Part shown: positions 16,137-27,283 of the stretch, in pieces | Layout of the letters: every line of letters starts with the position of its first letter | Position numbering within the stretch: position 1 is the stretch's first letter | Assembly: GCF_023522835.1 (NCBI RefSeq) | Contig: NZ_JALCZU010000003.1 | Location: 62,001 to 126,000, forward strand | Source: Oceanobacillus saliphilus | Lineage (GTDB): Bacteria; Bacillota; Bacilli; Bacillales; Amphibacillaceae | Length of the DNA stretch: 64,000 nucleotides | Direction of reading: 5' to 3' | The notes under the pieces: generated by a model | Told to the model about the DNA's origin: nothing | Seen by the model: only the letters and a program-made list of their open reading frames with translations | Database searches by the model: none | Translations under genes and position numbers: made by a program

Positions 16137-17747
16137 TTACCAAGCTGCAACGGTACCATCTGTTCTAGATTCTGTCCCACCGACCAATACACCGGTTTCG
16201 GGATTTCGCCATATAATCTGGCCACGACCGAAGCTATTCGGTTCATGCTGTATGGTAACGTCATGTCCTTTGGCTGCCAATTCCTGGGTAATATGATGTG
16301 CGAAGCGATTTTCCACTTCTACGGTTTTCCCTTTCATCCATTGCCACCTTGGCGCATCAAGAGCAGCCTGTGGATTTAATTTGAAATCCACCGTGTTCAT
16401 CACAACTTGTACATGTCCCTGTGGCTGCATGAAACCACCCATCACCCCAAACGGACCGACAGGCTGATTATCCTTCGTAAGGAATCCAGGAATAATGGTA
16501 TGGAACGTTCTCTTTCCACCTGACAGTGCATTAACATGTTCTGGATCCATTGAAAAGTTATGGCCTCGGTTTTGTAATGCAATTCCAGTCCCTGGCACTA
16601 CAATTCCGGAACCAAATCCCATATAATTACTTTGGATAAAAGAAACCATATTTCCTTCCTTGTCTGCAGCTGCCAAATAAACGGTACCACTTGCCGACGG
16701 ATCTCCAGCTTCCGGAAGAAGCGCTTCATCTCCAATTAATGTTCTGCGCTGTTGTGCGTAGGATTCATTCAAGATTTCCTCTATAGATCGTTTCATATGT
16801 TTTTCTTCGGTCACATGCTTGAGCCCATCAGCATAAGCAAGTTTCATTGCCTCAATCTGCTTATGATAGGTACCCACCGATTCCTTTGCCGGAAACTCAA
16901 AGCCTTTTAAAATATTCAATGCCTGTAGTGCCACAATCCCCTGACCGTTCGGGGGAATTTCCCACACATCATAGCCACGATAATTTATATGGATGGGATC
17001 GACCCATTCAGGCTGATAATCTACCAAATCTTCTTTTGCTAGAAAACCCTCATTTTCAGATGAAAAAGCTGCGATTTTATCTGCAAGCCTTCCCCGGTAA
17101 AAGGATTCGGCAGCTGTGTCTGCAATTTCCTGTAATGTAGTTGCATGATCTTCAGAGGACCAGACTTCCCCAACTTCAGGTGCTCTTCCCTCGGGAGCGA
17201 ATGTCTTAAACCAACTTTCAAACGCAGCATCTGTTAATTTTTCTTTAAACGAACGATAGGAAGCTTTCCAATACTTTGCGAGTGTAGGGGATATCGGAAA
17301 CCCTTCCCTTGCATATGTAATTGCAGGCTCAAGAAGCTCCTTAAATGGTAATTTCCCGAACCGCTTAGAGAGTTCTGCCCATGTTCCCGGTGCACCTGGA
17401 ACCGTTACTGGAATTAATCCGTGGGTTGGAATTTCCTCGAGCCCTCTATCTTTAAGAGCATGAATGGAAATACGTTTTGGAGATTTTCCACTCCCATTAA
17501 GTCCATGTAGCTTACCTTTTGTCCAAACAAGTGCAAAGGCATCACTACCAATTCCATTCGATGTCGGTTCTACTACAGTAAGACATGCAGCGGCTGCGAT
17601 TGCTGCATCAATGGCATTTCCGCCTTTTTTTAAAATATCCAACCCCGCCTGGGCAGCCAATGGCTGGGATGTGGCTACCATCCCATTTTTAGCATAAACA
17701 GGTTTTTGTGAAATAGGATATGGATTTGATTGATTTGTACGAAACAT
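16137..17747 (-). CDS. ywrD: Gamma-glutamyltransferase family protein, YwrD-like
   Basis: 536-aa Ntn-hydrolase related to gamma-glutamyltranspeptidase. The conserved block ASGTVYLAAADKEGN contains the Thr expected to become the N-terminal nucleophile after self-cleavage, followed by GFGSGIVVPGTG and GGKRTFHTIIPG. No signal peptide is seen, matching the YwrD subgroup rather than secreted Ggt. The frame continues upstream to 17858, but AGAGGGGG lies just before the ATG at 17747 (MFRTNQ), and the extra N-terminal residues look non-coding. Next to the chrA pair as in the ywrD-ywrAB region of B. subtilis; glutathione or gamma-glutamyl peptides are plausible substrates. Confidence 0.88.
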   Translation of the reverse strand: MFRTNQSNPYPISQKPVYAKNGMVATSQPLAAQAGLDILKKGGNAIDAAIAAAACLTVVEPTSNGIGSDAFALVWTKGKLHGLNGSGKSPKRISIHALKDRGLEEIPTHGLIPVTVPGAPGTWAELSKRFGKLPFKELLEPAITYAREGFPISPTLAKYWKASYRSFKEKLTDAAFESWFKTFAPEGRAPEVGEVWSSEDHATTLQEIADTAAESFYRGRLADKIAAFSSENEGFLAKEDLVDYQPEWVDPIHINYRGYDVWEIPPNGQGIVALQALNILKGFEFPAKESVGTYHKQIEAMKLAYADGLKHVTEEKHMKRSIEEILNESYAQQRRTLIGDEALLPEAGDPSASGTVYLAAADKEGNMVSFIQSNYMGFGSGIVVPGTGIALQNRGHNFSMDPEHVNALSGGKRTFHTIIPGFLTKDNQPVGPFGVMGGFMQPQGHVQVVMNTVDFKLNPQAALDAPRWQWMKGKTVEVENRFAHHITQELAAKGHDVTIQHEPNSFGRGQIIWRNPETGVLVGGTESRTDGTVAAW

Positions 17748-17872
17748 TTTATTTCCCCCTCTGTTTCTATGTGTTTTATTTATGATGGTGTCTGATGAAT
17801 AACACCTGCTAATTCTCCCAATCCCCTGTCCCTGTATCCTCACAGGAACCATACTCACCTTGCTCGGGCAAA

Positions 17873-19381
<1,509 letters not shown>

Positions 19382-19592
19382 TCAGTCGTACAAGGTTACC
19401 TTGTTTCCATTATACGTTATTTAGTGATTATTTTTAATTATTCTACCTATTATTTTTCTGTTGTATAATTGTGTCTTTTTACAAGTCTATACTAGTACAG
19501 ATGTAATTACCTATGCTTGTACAGTTAAGCGCACTCACTGTCACACTTTGTTAACAACTTATATATCTGTTTCAAATATATATGTGTTATGA

Positions 19593-19610
19593 TTAACACA
19601 GGAAATGTTC
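19593..19610 (+). promoter_or_regulatory. Palindromic operator overlapping the predicted pfl promoter
   Basis: Perfect 7-bp inverted repeat TGTGTTA-TGAT-TAACACA. The central TATGAT (19598-19603) would be a good -10 box but lacks a clear -35. A second palindrome TTGTTAACAA is at 19558-19567. TGTG/CACA half-sites resemble those of Fnr and Rex, the redox regulators of fermentation genes. Overlap with the -10 favours a repressor such as Rex; assignment is inference. Confidence 0.45.
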
Positions 19611-19660
19611 ATTGTTTCACAAAGTTAATAGTATCAATTAATTATACAGGAGGGTTATTG

Positions 19661-21904
19661 ATGAATATAGCTACTCAACAAAAAAAAGAATTTAATAGTG
19701 GAAAATGGGAAAAAGAGATTGATGTACGTGACTTTATCATGCAAAACATAACACCTTATACCGGGGAGGAAAGCTTTCTATCCGGACCTACAGTAAACAC
19801 TACTCAACTTTGGAATCAAGTGATGGAATTAACAAAACAGGAACGGGAAAATGGTGGGGTTTTGGATATGGATACTTCCATCGTATCTACAATTACTTCA
19901 CATGGGCCTGGCTACTTGAATAAAGATACGGAAAAAATTGTCGGTGTTCAGACAGACGAACCATTCAAACGATCTCTTCAGCCATTTGGTGGGATTCGGA
20001 TGGCGGAAGATGCACTTGAAGCATATGGGTATAAAATCGATGAAAGAGTAAAACATATTTTCTCAGATTATCGTAAGACACACAACCAGGGCGTATTTGA
20101 TGCATATACTCCTGAAATGCGGGCTGCGAGAAAAGCGGGAATTATTACAGGACTGCCTGATGCATACGGACGAGGAAGAATTATCGGAGACTACCGTCGC
20201 GTTTCATTATATGGTGTAGATGCTTTGATTGAAGCCAAAAAACAAGATCATGCTTCCACAGGTCATGATGGAGTCATGTCGGAGGAAATCATACGTGACC
20301 GTGAAGAATTATCCGAACAGATTCGCGCTTTGAAGGAATTGAAACAGCTGGGAGCAACTTATGGATTTGATATTTCCAAACCTGCAAGAAATGCGACAGA
20401 AGCTTTTCAGTGGCTATATTTTGGATACTTGGCTGCAATCAAAGAGCAAAACGGTGCAGCAATGAGTTTAGGAAGAGTTTCCACGTTTTTAGATATTTAT
20501 ATTGAACGTGACCTTCAAAACGGCGTGATGACTGAAGAAGACGCACAGGAACTGGTCGACCATTTTGTCATGAAACTGAGACTTGTGAAATTCGCTAGAA
20601 CACCGGACTACAATGAACTATTCAGTGGAGATCCAACATGGGTAACCGAATCCATCGGTGGAATTGCCAATGACGGAACACCACTCGTTACAAAAAGCTC
20701 CTACCGTTTTCTGCATACACTGGATAATCTAGGACCGGCACCTGAACCAAACTTAACTGTCTTATGGTCCGATAAATTACCGCAGAATTTCAAACAGTAT
20801 TGTGCAAAAATGTCGATAAAAACAAGTTCCATCCAATATGAAAATGATGATTTGATGCGAGAACAATTTGGCGATGATTATGGGATTGCCTGCTGTGTTT
20901 CTGCAATGGAAATCGGTAAGCAAATGCAATTTTTCGGTGCCCGTGCAAACCTTGCTAAAGCAATGCTCTATGCAATCAATGGTGGCGTGGATGAAAAATC
21001 ATTCGAACAAATAGCACCTGTCAGCGATCCAATTACTTCCGACTATTTAAACTATGAAGAAGTAATGGAAAAATACGATAAAATGATGGATTGGCTTGCT
21101 GGTTTATATGTCAATACTTTGAACGTCATCCATTTTATGCATGATAAATATAGCTATGAACGAATTGAAATGGCATTGCATGACAAGAAAATACTGCGTA
21201 CGATGGCTACCGGTATTGCCGGATTATCTGTTGCTGCAGACGCCTTGAGTGCTATTAAATTTGCAAATGTGAAAGTTTTACGCAATAAAGATGGCTATGC
21301 TGTTGATTACGAAATCGAAGGCGACTTCCCTAAATACGGAAACAACGATGACCGGGTAGACCAAATTGCTGTAGACCTTGTTAAATCATTTATGAATAAA
21401 ATCAGACAGCATAAAACATACAGAAATTCATTACCGACACTTTCTGTATTAACCATCACTTCTAATGTCGTTTATGGTAAGAAAACAGGTAATACACCTG
21501 ATGGCAGGAAATCCGGAGAACCATTTGCACCAGGTGCCAACCCGTTACATGGCCGCGATCAAAAAGGTGCGCTTGCCTCATTAAGTTCTGTTGCAAAATT
21601 ACCATATGATCAGGCACTGGACGGAATCAGCAATACGTTCTCCATTGTCCCGAAAGCTTTAGGTAAAGAGGAAGACACGAGAAAAAGCAATCTCGCTGGA
21701 ATGCTTGATGGATACACCATTAAAGGTGGACATCATTTAAATGTCAACGTATTTGACAAAGAGACATTACTCGATGCGATGGACCATCCGGAACAATATC
21801 CACAATTGACAATTCGCGTTTCCGGTTATGCCGTTAACTTTATTAAACTGACAAGAGAACAGCAAATCGATGTAATTAACCGTACGTTCCATGAGAGCTT
21901 ATAG
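19661..21904 (+). CDS. pflB: Pyruvate formate-lyase (formate C-acetyltransferase)
   Basis: 747-aa glycyl-radical enzyme that splits pyruvate with CoA into acetyl-CoA and formate under anoxic conditions. The active-site Cys-Cys pair is in [10 protein letters not shown] and the radical Gly is about residue 722 in [10 protein letters not shown], close to the C-terminus as expected. The frame extends back to 19589, but AGGAGGG at 19648-19654 correctly precedes ATG 19661, giving a length normal for Bacillales PflB (about 749). The activase gene follows 44 bases later. The upstream palindromes imply redox control. Shows the organism can ferment. Confidence 0.96.
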   Translation: MNIATQQKKEFNSGKWEKEIDVRDFIMQNITPYTGEESFLSGPTVNTTQLWNQVMELTKQERENGGVLDMDTSIVSTITSHGPGYLNKDTEKIVGVQTDEPFKRSLQPFGGIRMAEDALEAYGYKIDERVKHIFSDYRKTHNQGVFDAYTPEMRAARKAGIITGLPDAYGRGRIIGDYRRVSLYGVDALIEAKKQDHASTGHDGVMSEEIIRDREELSEQIRALKELKQLGATYGFDISKPARNATEAFQWLYFGYLAAIKEQNGAAMSLGRVSTFLDIYIERDLQNGVMTEEDAQELVDHFVMKLRLVKFARTPDYNELFSGDPTWVTESIGGIANDGTPLVTKSSYRFLHTLDNLGPAPEPNLTVLWSDKLPQNFKQYCAKMSIKTSSIQYENDDLMREQFGDDYGIACCVSAMEIGKQMQFFGARANLAKAMLYAINGGVDEKSFEQIAPVSDPITSDYLNYEEVMEKYDKMMDWLAGLYVNTLNVIHFMHDKYSYERIEMALHDKKILRTMATGIAGLSVAADALSAIKFANVKVLRNKDGYAVDYEIEGDFPKYGNNDDRVDQIAVDLVKSFMNKIRQHKTYRNSLPTLSVLTITSNVVYGKKTGNTPDGRKSGEPFAPGANPLHGRDQKGALASLSSVAKLPYDQALDGISNTFSIVPKALGKEEDTRKSNLAGMLDGYTIKGGHHLNVNVFDKETLLDAMDHPEQYPQLTIRVSGYAVNFIKLTREQQIDVINRTFHESL

Positions 21905-21948
21905 GAAGGTAACTATCAGAAACTGAAAGATAAGGGGAGGTTTTTCGA

Positions 21949-22701
21949 ATGAAAGGTAGAATTCATTCCATCGAGACATGCGGGACTGTGGACGGTCCCG
22001 GTCTCCGTTATATTATATTCATGCAAGGGTGTCCCCTGCGCTGCCAATTCTGTCATAACCCGGATACTTGGAAAATGGGTGACGGTGAAGAAATGACCGT
22101 TCAGGAACTCGTGGATGATATTAAAGATTACCTCCCCTTCTTTCAAGCTTCTGGAGGCGGGGTAACCGTAAGCGGTGGTGAGCCGCTCCTTCATGTGAAA
22201 TTTCTTGTGGAACTATTTAAAGAACTCAAGAAGCTAAATATACACACAGCAATCGATACTGCCGGTGGATGTTTTTCCAAATCACCAACCTTTTTAAAGT
22301 CGATGGATGAGCTGTTAGATATGACAGATTTAGTTTTAATGGATATTAAGCAGATCAATCCGGCTAAACATAAGATTCTTACTGGTATGGACAATCAGCA
22401 AATACTCTCACTCGCAACCTATTTGAGTGACAAACAAATACCTGTCTGGATCCGCCATGTTCTTGTTCCCGGTCACAGTGATAATGATGAAGATTTAAAT
22501 CAGCTATCTGAGTTTATAAGTACGCTAACAAATGTAGAAAAAATTGAAATCCTTCCCTATCATAAAATGGGCGTCTACAAATGGGAAGCTCTCGGACTGG
22601 ACTATCCGCTTGAAGGCGTAGAACCACCGACAGAAGAACGCGTTGCAAATGCGACGGAGATATTAAATAGAAGTTTTATAAAGAAAAACAGCCTGAGTTA
22701 G
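21949..22701 (+). CDS. pflA: Pyruvate formate-lyase-activating enzyme (radical SAM)
   Basis: 250-aa radical SAM enzyme that uses S-adenosylmethionine and a [4Fe-4S] cluster to install the glycyl radical on PflB. The cluster motif CPLRCQFC (CxxxCxxC, Cys 28, 32, 35) follows GTVDGPGLRYIIFMQG, and SGGEPLL is the SAM-binding segment at about residue 75. Ribosome binding site GGGGAGG. Second gene of the pflBA operon; its stop lies inside the stem of the terminator. Confidence 0.96.
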   Translation: MKGRIHSIETCGTVDGPGLRYIIFMQGCPLRCQFCHNPDTWKMGDGEEMTVQELVDDIKDYLPFFQASGGGVTVSGGEPLLHVKFLVELFKELKKLNIHTAIDTAGGCFSKSPTFLKSMDELLDMTDLVLMDIKQINPAKHKILTGMDNQQILSLATYLSDKQIPVWIRHVLVPGHSDNDEDLNQLSEFISTLTNVEKIEILPYHKMGVYKWEALGLDYPLEGVEPPTEERVANATEILNRSFIKKNSLS

Positions 22702-22716
22702 TTCTCAGGCTGTTTT
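22685..22716 (+). terminator. Terminator of pflBA
   Basis: 13-bp perfect stem AAAACAGCCTGAG/CTCAGGCTGTTTT with a 6-base loop; the pflA stop codon falls in the loop. T-run on plus. Confidence 0.88.
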
Positions 22717-22738
22717 GGTTTGGTAGCTCGTCCCACAG

Positions 22739-23020
22739 TTATTTTTCCGGCAAAACCGCATCGGTTGTCATGACCCACTCATGAATCTCGTAACCTCTTG
22801 CACCTTGAACAACATACGGGTCATTTTTCACAATCGCTTCTACCTCATCATAATTTTCAGCCATATAGATAACCATACCACCAGTCCCATCTGCAAAGCG
22901 GCCTTTAGCGAAGACTTTACCTTCTTTTCCAAGTTTCTCCAAATAATCCAAATGGTCTGGGCGATATTTCTGGCTTTTCCCCTCATCCAGCATCGGTGAA
23001 AACGCAGCAAAATATTTCAT
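22739..23020 (-). CDS. YciI family protein
   Basis: 93-aa ferredoxin-like fold protein of the YciI/YCII family (MKYFAAFSPML..., GRFADGTGGMVIY, NDPYV near the C-terminus; the family Asp/His pair may be D36/H27-like). The frame runs back to 23086, but a strong GAGGAGGAGAGG site directly precedes ATG 23020, and the upstream extension falls into a dispersed repeat. YciI proteins are small, sometimes enzymatic; no specific role is established here. Confidence 0.82.
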   Translation of the reverse strand: MKYFAAFSPMLDEGKSQKYRPDHLDYLEKLGKEGKVFAKGRFADGTGGMVIYMAENYDEVEAIVKNDPYVVQGARGYEIHEWVMTTDAVLPEK

Positions 23021-23073
23021 ATGTACTAACCTCTCCTCCTCTAACAATATACCCCCATTATACCGCTGATAAC

Positions 23074-23112
23074 AGGTGCCTGTCACTCCCTGAACTTTGT
23101 CGGAAATTGTCG
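23074..23112 (+). repeat. GTGCCTGTCAC-type dispersed repeat, copy 1
   Basis: AGGTGCCTGTCACTCCCTGA followed by an ACTTTGTCGG-like tail. A second copy is at 63871-63900 (GGTGCCTGTCACTCTCCGAA then ATCTGTCGAAG) and a weak inverted trace at 33401-33414. Short intergenic repeat common in Bacillaceae, from memory. Confidence 0.5.
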
Positions 23113-23208
23113 TCTATGGGGCTGTGGCTGATGATAGCTTCTTACGGAAGTTATTTTGCTGCTACTATGTCCCACATAACTCTCCTCCAGCCATCATCCC
23201 ACCAACTA

Positions 23209-23238
23209 ACAAAAGCCCTGCCACTACCCAGGCAGGAC
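23209..23238 (-). terminator. Terminator of asnO
   Basis: On the minus strand, CCTGCC TGGGTAGT GGCAGG followed by GCTTTTG; lies 12 bases after the asparagine synthetase stop. Confidence 0.65.
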
Positions 23239-23250
23239 TTCAACACATCA

Positions 23251-25095
23251 TTATTCACTAACCTTAATATCATATTTCCTAAGCCAGTAATCGATTTGAC
23301 AGAGGTGGGCAATAAGTTGTGGTCCGCGCATAAGCTGACCATACCATGGATCTTTAAACTCGTTTCCTTCACTTTTTACAATAGCTTCCACTTTTTCACG
23401 CTTCATGAATTCAAAGAGTCTTGCACCAGGGTCAACCAAGATTTCTTCCATCCATTTTACTACTTGCTCGGTATAATTGGGCTGAAACGTTCGTGGATAT
23501 GGACTTTTCTTTCGATAAAGCACTTCTTCTGGTAAAATTCCTTCCATCGCTTTTCTTAAAATGCCTTTTTCCCTGCCTTCCAAGTTTTTCATGTCCCATG
23601 GCATATTCCATGCATATTCGACAAGTCGGTGATCCGCATACGGCACACGGACTTCCAAGCTTGCGCCCATACTCATCCGGTCCTTACGATCAAGCAGTTG
23701 AGCCATAAACCATTGGATATTCAAATAAAAAATTTCTCTTCGCCTTGCGTCTTCTAGGTTTTCACCATCAAGTTTTGGTGTTTCCGTTATCGTCTCTTCA
23801 TAGCGTTTTTGTACATAGGATTTGAGATCCAACTTCCTTTGCCATTCGGGGAGCAGTAAATCGATCCGCGAATCAAGGGACCTCATCCAAGGAAATCCAT
23901 CTCCTTCCCAAATTGGATCGTGAAACCAGGGATATCCACCGAAAATTTCATCCGCACATTCACCAGATAATGCGACGGTAGTATGTTCCTTAATACGCCT
24001 ACAAAACCATAATAAGGAGGAGTCAATATCAGCCTGGCCCGGCTGATCCCTCACATCAACAGCTTCTTTCAAAAATGCTGCAAGCTGATCTCCTGTAATC
24101 ATTTCATCGTGATGAACTGTATCAAAATCCTTCACCATTTTCTCAATCCATGGCCTATCACTGGAAGGCTGAAATTTGCTTGACTGAAAATGTTCATCAT
24201 TGCCTTCATAGTCGATGGAAAATGTCGCTAATGAACCAGTATCGTTTTCTTTAAAATAGTTAGACGCTATCGCGGTAATCGCACTTGAATCCAAACCACC
24301 GGATAAAAATGTAGAGACTGGGACATCTGCGACTAACTGACGCTGAACTGCATCAACGAATAACGCTCTTACCTTTTCGGCTGTTTCTTCCACAGAATCA
24401 AGATGTGGCTTGCTGACCATATTCCAGTAGCGCCAAACCTTCAAACCATTTGCTGAAAAAGTTAACGAATGACCGCCACGCAGTTCTTTTATCCCTTTAA
24501 ACAAACCATGTCCAGGGGTTCTGGAAGGACCAAGCCCAAAAATTTCCGAAAGCCCATCCCGGTCAATTTCAGCATCCACATCGAAATGTGCAAGTACTGC
24601 CTTCAGCTCGGATCCAAAAATAAATTGACCACCTTTTTCATGATAAAATAATGGTTTCACACCGAGACGGTCTCGTGACATGTACAGCTGGTTCTTTTCT
24701 TCATCCCAAATACCGAAAGCGAAGATTCCGTTCAGATGGTCTACACAGTCTTCCTTCCATTCGATATAGGACGTCAGTAATACTTCTGTATCCGATGTAG
24801 TATAAAAATGATAGCCTTTTTGCAGAAGAACTTGTCTTAAATCATCCGTATTATATAACTCTCCATTGTAGACAATTGTATACGTAGTCCCATTCTGCTT
24901 CTTGCTCATCGGTTGTTTACCGCCTTCTAGATCAATAACCGATAGACGCTTATGTCCAAAACCCGTATGCCCATTCAGCCAATATTGCGTTGCATCGGGT
25001 CCCCGCAATGCCAATGTTTCCGTCATTTTTTCCAATACTGTCTTTTGTGTGTCTGCCTTCCTGTTCCAATCAACAAAACCAGTAATTCCGCACAA
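23251..25095 (-). CDS. asnO: Glutamine-hydrolysing asparagine synthetase, AsnO type
   Basis: 614-aa two-domain enzyme converting aspartate, glutamine and ATP to asparagine. N-terminal class II glutaminase domain with catalytic Cys 2 (MCGITGF), NGELYN and the GPDA loop; C-terminal ATP-pyrophosphatase domain with STFLSGGLDSSAI (SGGLDSS P-loop) at about residue 265. Length equals that of B. subtilis AsnO (YisO, 614), a sporulation-associated paralogue, and differs from AsnB (632). The start codon is GTG, preceded by AAAGGGTG. Monocistronic with its own terminator. The AsnO rather than AsnB label is based on length and overall similarity from memory. Confidence 0.9.
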   Translation of the reverse strand: MCGITGFVDWNRKADTQKTVLEKMTETLALRGPDATQYWLNGHTGFGHKRLSVIDLEGGKQPMSKKQNGTTYTIVYNGELYNTDDLRQVLLQKGYHFYTTSDTEVLLTSYIEWKEDCVDHLNGIFAFGIWDEEKNQLYMSRDRLGVKPLFYHEKGGQFIFGSELKAVLAHFDVDAEIDRDGLSEIFGLGPSRTPGHGLFKGIKELRGGHSLTFSANGLKVWRYWNMVSKPHLDSVEETAEKVRALFVDAVQRQLVADVPVSTFLSGGLDSSAITAIASNYFKENDTGSLATFSIDYEGNDEHFQSSKFQPSSDRPWIEKMVKDFDTVHHDEMITGDQLAAFLKEAVDVRDQPGQADIDSSLLWFCRRIKEHTTVALSGECADEIFGGYPWFHDPIWEGDGFPWMRSLDSRIDLLLPEWQRKLDLKSYVQKRYEETITETPKLDGENLEDARRREIFYLNIQWFMAQLLDRKDRMSMGASLEVRVPYADHRLVEYAWNMPWDMKNLEGREKGILRKAMEGILPEEVLYRKKSPYPRTFQPNYTEQVVKWMEEILVDPGARLFEFMKREKVEAIVKSEGNEFKDPWYGQLMRGPQLIAHLCQIDYWLRKYDIKVSE

Positions 25096-25222
25096 CTGCT
25101 ATCACCCTTTCTGATGCAACCTAGGTCACCATTCATCGTATGCAAAGACTGGGCGGGAAGTGAATTCTATGAACAAAACAATAGTGAGCCTACCAAACAT
25201 AGGAGGGCTAGCGAGAGACCGG

Positions 25223-25262
25223 AAAAAACACCTCTAGAGAGCTAAGCGTTCCCCAAGGTGTT
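25223..25262 (-). terminator. Terminator of the glycerate kinase gene
   Basis: 7-bp stem AACACCT/AGGTGTT with a 22-base loop, followed on the minus strand by TTTTCC; 10 bases after the glycerate kinase stop. Confidence 0.6.
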
Positions 25263-25272
25263 ACATCATCTA

Positions 25273-26400
25273 TTATTTTCTGATAGAAGAAATCAGATGG
25301 AAGATTTGTTTTGTTTGTTCATAAAGGTATTGATCTGCTTTTTCCATACTTTCTTCCAATGTAATTGGTTTATTGATAATGGAAAAGCAACCCGAAAAAC
25401 TTTCTCGTAACACATCACTGTTTTCCTTTAAACTGCCGGAAATCAGAACTGCTGGTACATTATATTTTCTAGCAAGTGTTGCTACATAACCAGGAGCTTT
25501 CCCGTACAGCGTTTGTTCATCACTCTGGCCTTCTCCTGTAAGAACAAAATCGGCGTTTCGGATTGCTGTCTCCAAGTCCATTGTGTTCCCAACAAGTTCT
25601 GCTCCAGATACAAGTTCTGCACCTAGAACGAGAAATGCGAAGCCTAACCCTCCTGCAGCCCCTGAACCAGGAGTCCCTTTAACCGATTTATTAATCTTTG
25701 ACTCTATTAAATTCGAATAGAAATCAAGAGCTTCGTCATATTTTTTAACCTGTTCACTAGTTGCCCCTTTTTGTGGTCCGTAAACGATACTCGCCCCACG
25801 ATTCCCGCAAAGAGGATTATCAACATCACACGCCACGTTGATACGAACCTTGGATAAGCGTTTATCTAAACCGGTAACATCAACTTCTTTTATATGCAGC
25901 AAGTCTTTGCCGTAAGGGCCTGTATGACGGTTACTAGCATCGATTGACTTCATTCCTAAAGCTTGGAGCATACCAAGTCCTCCATCATTTGTTGCACTTC
26001 CGCCGAGACCGACGATAAACGCTGTACACCCTTTATCTAAAGCGTGCAGGATCACTTCACCAAGTCCATAGGAAGTTGTGAGATCTGGATTGCGTTTTGC
26101 TTTGGCAACCTGGAAAAGCCCGGCTATTTTTGCATATTCAATGACTGCAGTCTTTCCATCAATTATTCCATACGTTGTTGAGATTTGATTTCCTAATGGG
26201 CCTGTGCATTTCGTCGTGACAGTTACTGCGCTTGTCGCAGTTACGAGTGATTCCAAAGTTCCTTCCCCGCCATCTGCCATCGGTTTAAGAAGTACAAAGG
26301 CATCAGGGTAAATCTCCATGACAGCTTTCTTCATGATGCTAGATGCATCACTAGATGTAAGGCTTCCTTTATATGAATCTGGTGCAATGACAATGTTCAT
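25273..26400 (-). CDS. Glycerate kinase (GarK/GlxK family)
   Basis: 375-aa glycerate kinase phosphorylating D-glycerate (2- or 3-position) to feed lower glycolysis. Family motifs: IAPDSYKGSLTS at the N-terminus, PMADGGEGTLE, VGLGGSATNDGGLGMLQALG (about 130-150), PGSGAAGGLGFA and LTGEGQSDEQTLYGK. A start at 26418 is possible, but GGGGAGG sits just before ATG 26400. rpiA lies about 90 bases upstream on the same strand and may share a transcript. Confidence 0.93.
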   Translation of the reverse strand: MNIVIAPDSYKGSLTSSDASSIMKKAVMEIYPDAFVLLKPMADGGEGTLESLVTATSAVTVTTKCTGPLGNQISTTYGIIDGKTAVIEYAKIAGLFQVAKAKRNPDLTTSYGLGEVILHALDKGCTAFIVGLGGSATNDGGLGMLQALGMKSIDASNRHTGPYGKDLLHIKEVDVTGLDKRLSKVRINVACDVDNPLCGNRGASIVYGPQKGATSEQVKKYDEALDFYSNLIESKINKSVKGTPGSGAAGGLGFAFLVLGAELVSGAELVGNTMDLETAIRNADFVLTGEGQSDEQTLYGKAPGYVATLARKYNVPAVLISGSLKENSDVLRESFSGCFSIINKPITLEESMEKADQYLYEQTKQIFHLISSIRK

Positions 26401-26490
26401 AACTGCCTCCCCACACATGACATCGCTTTCAAAGTAAGGTTCTTAAGAAGGGCCGCTTCGTGCAGCACCTCTCAATGAATAAGCATCGTT

Positions 26491-27168
26491 CTACTCGATA
26501 ATATTTATATTCTCTCCATCACTAACAATAATTTTATTTGCCATTCCGATAAATAACCCGGTTTCCACTACGCCAGCAATTTCTTTTATGCTTGCATTTA
26601 ACATAGCTGGATCAGCAATTACACCAAACGGACAATCAAGTAGGTAGTTCCCATTGTCCGTCATTAGAATGTCTCCATCCTTCTTTCTGAGCTGTGGTGT
26701 ACAACCAAGCTTGGCTATTTCGTATGCAGTGCGTTCCCAAGCAAAAGGTAGAACTTCAATTGGTAATGGATACTTCCCTAAATTTGTAACCATTTTTGAT
26801 GAATCAACTATAATAATTAGTTCTCTTGCAGCTTGGGCAATTATTTTTTCGCGAAATAAAGCTGCACCGCCACCTTTGATGAGTTGATGATTTTGGTCTA
26901 CTTCATCAGCACCATCGATTGTCATATCCAGTACCTTCACTTCTGAAAAATCGGTGAGTGGTACGCCAAATTCATGTGCCCAGTTCTCTGTTTGTTTAGA
27001 TGATGGAATTCCTTCGATATGTAACCCAGACGCTACGAGCTCTCCAAGTTTACGAATCATCCAATAGACTGTAGATCCAGAGCCTAGACCTACCTTCATT
27101 CCGTCCTTCACGAACGTTGCAGCCTTTTCTCCAACCGCCTTTTTCATTTGTTCCTGTTCAGTTAGCAT
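26491..27168 (-). CDS. rpiA: Ribose-5-phosphate isomerase A
   Basis: 225-aa enzyme interconverting ribose 5-phosphate and ribulose 5-phosphate in the pentose phosphate pathway. Motifs GLGSGSTV (about 27-34), TIDGADEVD, and KGGGAALFREKI with the catalytic Glu, all typical. AAGGAGGGG ribosome binding site. Length matches the family (about 220-230). Confidence 0.96.
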   Translation of the reverse strand: MLTEQEQMKKAVGEKAATFVKDGMKVGLGSGSTVYWMIRKLGELVASGLHIEGIPSSKQTENWAHEFGVPLTDFSEVKVLDMTIDGADEVDQNHQLIKGGGAALFREKIIAQAARELIIIVDSSKMVTNLGKYPLPIEVLPFAWERTAYEIAKLGCTPQLRKKDGDILMTDNGNYLLDCPFGVIADPAMLNASIKEIAGVVETGLFIGMANKIIVSDGENINIIE

Positions 27169-27244
27169 CTAATCCCCTCCTTCTTATCTATCACTATTAT
27201 AGCCTATTGATCCAAGTGAGCAAAATTGAAAATGAAAGGAATTG

Positions 27245-27273
27245 AAAAAAGGACTCGCAAAAGCGAGCCCTTT
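27245..27273 (-). terminator. Terminator of the peptide transporter operon
   Basis: On the minus strand, AAAGGGCTCGC TTTT GCGAGTCCTTT with one G-T pair, then TTTC; follows the substrate-binding protein gene. Confidence 0.88.
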
Positions 27274-27283
27274 CCATGTAATT

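Noticed and set aside
22996-23535. 179-codon plus-strand frame over the 3' end of asnO
   Set aside because: It lies antisense to a clear enzyme gene and has no ribosome binding site; the protein looks random.
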